Origin: Fidelibacterota bacterium
GTDB taxonomy: Bacteria; Fidelibacterota; UBA8477; JABMPR01
Direction of reading: 5' to 3'
Length of the DNA stretch: 6,928 nt
NCBI GenBank assembly: GCA_030595455.1
Contig: JAUVDF010000047.1
Span: 1-6,928, forward strand
Part shown: piece by piece, positions 6,353-6,928 of the stretch
Layout: each line of letters begins with the position of its first letter
How positions within the stretch are numbered: position 1 is the first letter of the stretch
Notes under the pieces: generated by a model
Seen by the model: only the letters and a program-made list of their open reading frames with translations
Told to the model about the DNA's origin: nothing
Databases searched by the model: none
Program-made: the position numbers and the translations under genes

Positions 6353-6928
6353 TTAGCCGTGCAACATCCACACGTTGGGTTCAACATAGTCACCACGATC
6401 ATTTTCTACATCAATACTTATCGCTGTCAAAGCACCCGGAACAACAAAATCACCACTGGTTTGAAAAGACATGCCGGTCCAGTCCTGCCACTTCTGAATA
6501 CTTCCGGATATTTTCATGGCTTGGGGACAAACTTTAATCAAGCGGGCACCTAGACGCTCATGAACCCGGAGCCAGGGGTCAAATCGAAATCCATTTTGTT
6601 GCCATTCAATATAAGTCTTCATGGGAAGCAGGGGATAATCACATTTCTTATTGGGACGTACCGGAGCAATTAATTGATCTAGACCGTGTTGGTTGCCGAT
6701 CTCCTTCATGATTTTAATCATCAAGCTGCTTAATCCCTTACCGCGAGCTTCAGGTATAATTTGAATCGCCAGGGCACATAACAAGTTAGCCGGAGAGTCA
6801 TCCTCCATGCCTGTTCTTAAGGCCCAATCCCAGCCTTCGTCAGGAAGTTCTTCCACGACTCCTGGCCAATGAACAGGAATACTGTTTCCCACGGCAATCC
6901 ATTTTTCTGAAGTTTTATCAAGCAGGGC
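6353..6928 (-). CDS. GNAT-like N-acetyltransferase, N-terminus cut by window edge
   Basis: The reading frame is open to the last base of the window, giving 191 visible residues. A GTG at 6890-6892 could be mistaken for a start, but the codons before it (LLDKTSEKWIAVGNSIPVHW) continue family-like sequence, so the true start lies beyond the window. The visible part contains the acetyl-CoA-binding motif A of GNAT enzymes, IIPEARGKGLSSLMIKIMKE (about 57-76), where Arg-Gly-Lys-Gly would grip the pyrophosphate. A long, well-ordered C-terminal part follows (APVRPNKK, FDPWLRVHERLGA, WTGMSFQTSGDFVVPGAL, YVEPNVWMLHG). I recognise these motifs as those of a recurrent but uncharacterised bacterial GNAT-like family. 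The substrate is unknown. It is the first visible gene of the minus-strand operon, 12 bases before the ABC ATPase, which may mean a shared job in modifying and exporting or resisting a small molecule, but that is inference. Confidence 0.85.
   Translation of the reverse strand, partial: ALLDKTSEKWIAVGNSIPVHWPGVVEELPDEGWDWALRTGMEDDSPANLLCALAIQIIPEARGKGLSSLMIKIMKEIGNQHGLDQLIAPVRPNKKCDYPLLPMKTYIEWQQNGFRFDPWLRVHERLGARLIKVCPQAMKISGSIQKWQDWTGMSFQTSGDFVVPGALTAISIDVENDRGDYVEPNVWMLHG

Noticed and set aside
6890..6892. GTG as the start of the GNAT-like gene
   Set aside because: The frame stays open to the window end and the upstream residues continue the family-like sequence, so the gene is truncated by the window and does not start here.

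Overview
The window reads as part of a Gram-negative bacterial chromosome with moderate GC. A gammaproteobacterium is plausible but not proven. The signs are an outer-membrane-type lipoprotein signal (lipobox L-G-A-C followed by Thr), a SlyD-type FKBP with a His-rich tail, and AAGGA-type ribosome binding sites. I see no phage, insertion-sequence, CRISPR, tRNA or rRNA sequence. Both ends cut through genes.

Left block (plus strand, 1-2060): the 3' part of a two-helix potassium channel with MthK-like RCK domains, then after 14 bases a stand-alone cyclic-nucleotide-binding-domain protein, then after 35 bases a SlyD-like peptidyl-prolyl isomerase. A rho-independent terminator closes the block at 2033-2060. 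The three genes look like one operon. An attractive but untested idea is that the small CNBD protein is a separately encoded ligand sensor for the channel.

Middle (2061-3818): a 207-base gap after the terminator, probably holding a promoter that I cannot pin down, leads to a monocistronic lipoprotein of the GHL10/DUF187 family, related to E. coli YddW (DigH). It is probably an outer-membrane-anchored enzyme acting on peptidoglycan glycan strands, with a C-terminal beta-sandwich-like domain.

Right block (minus strand, 6928 down to 3841, convergent with the lipoprotein gene): a GNAT-like acyltransferase cut by the window edge, then after 12 bases an ABC transporter ATPase, then a 12-14-helix ABC permease of the 'putative ABC exporter' type. 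The ATPase and permease should form one transporter of unknown substrate.

The most unusual spot is the ATPase-permease junction (5497-5613). The permease has no nearby ATG. A good Shine-Dalgarno points at an ATT codon, and an 18-codon ATG mini-ORF in the permease frame is separated from it by a single TAA. A perfect 9-bp hairpin spans the ATPase stop codon and the mini-ORF start codon. This could be a rare AUU start, a translational-coupling device, or a nonsense mutation or sequencing error.
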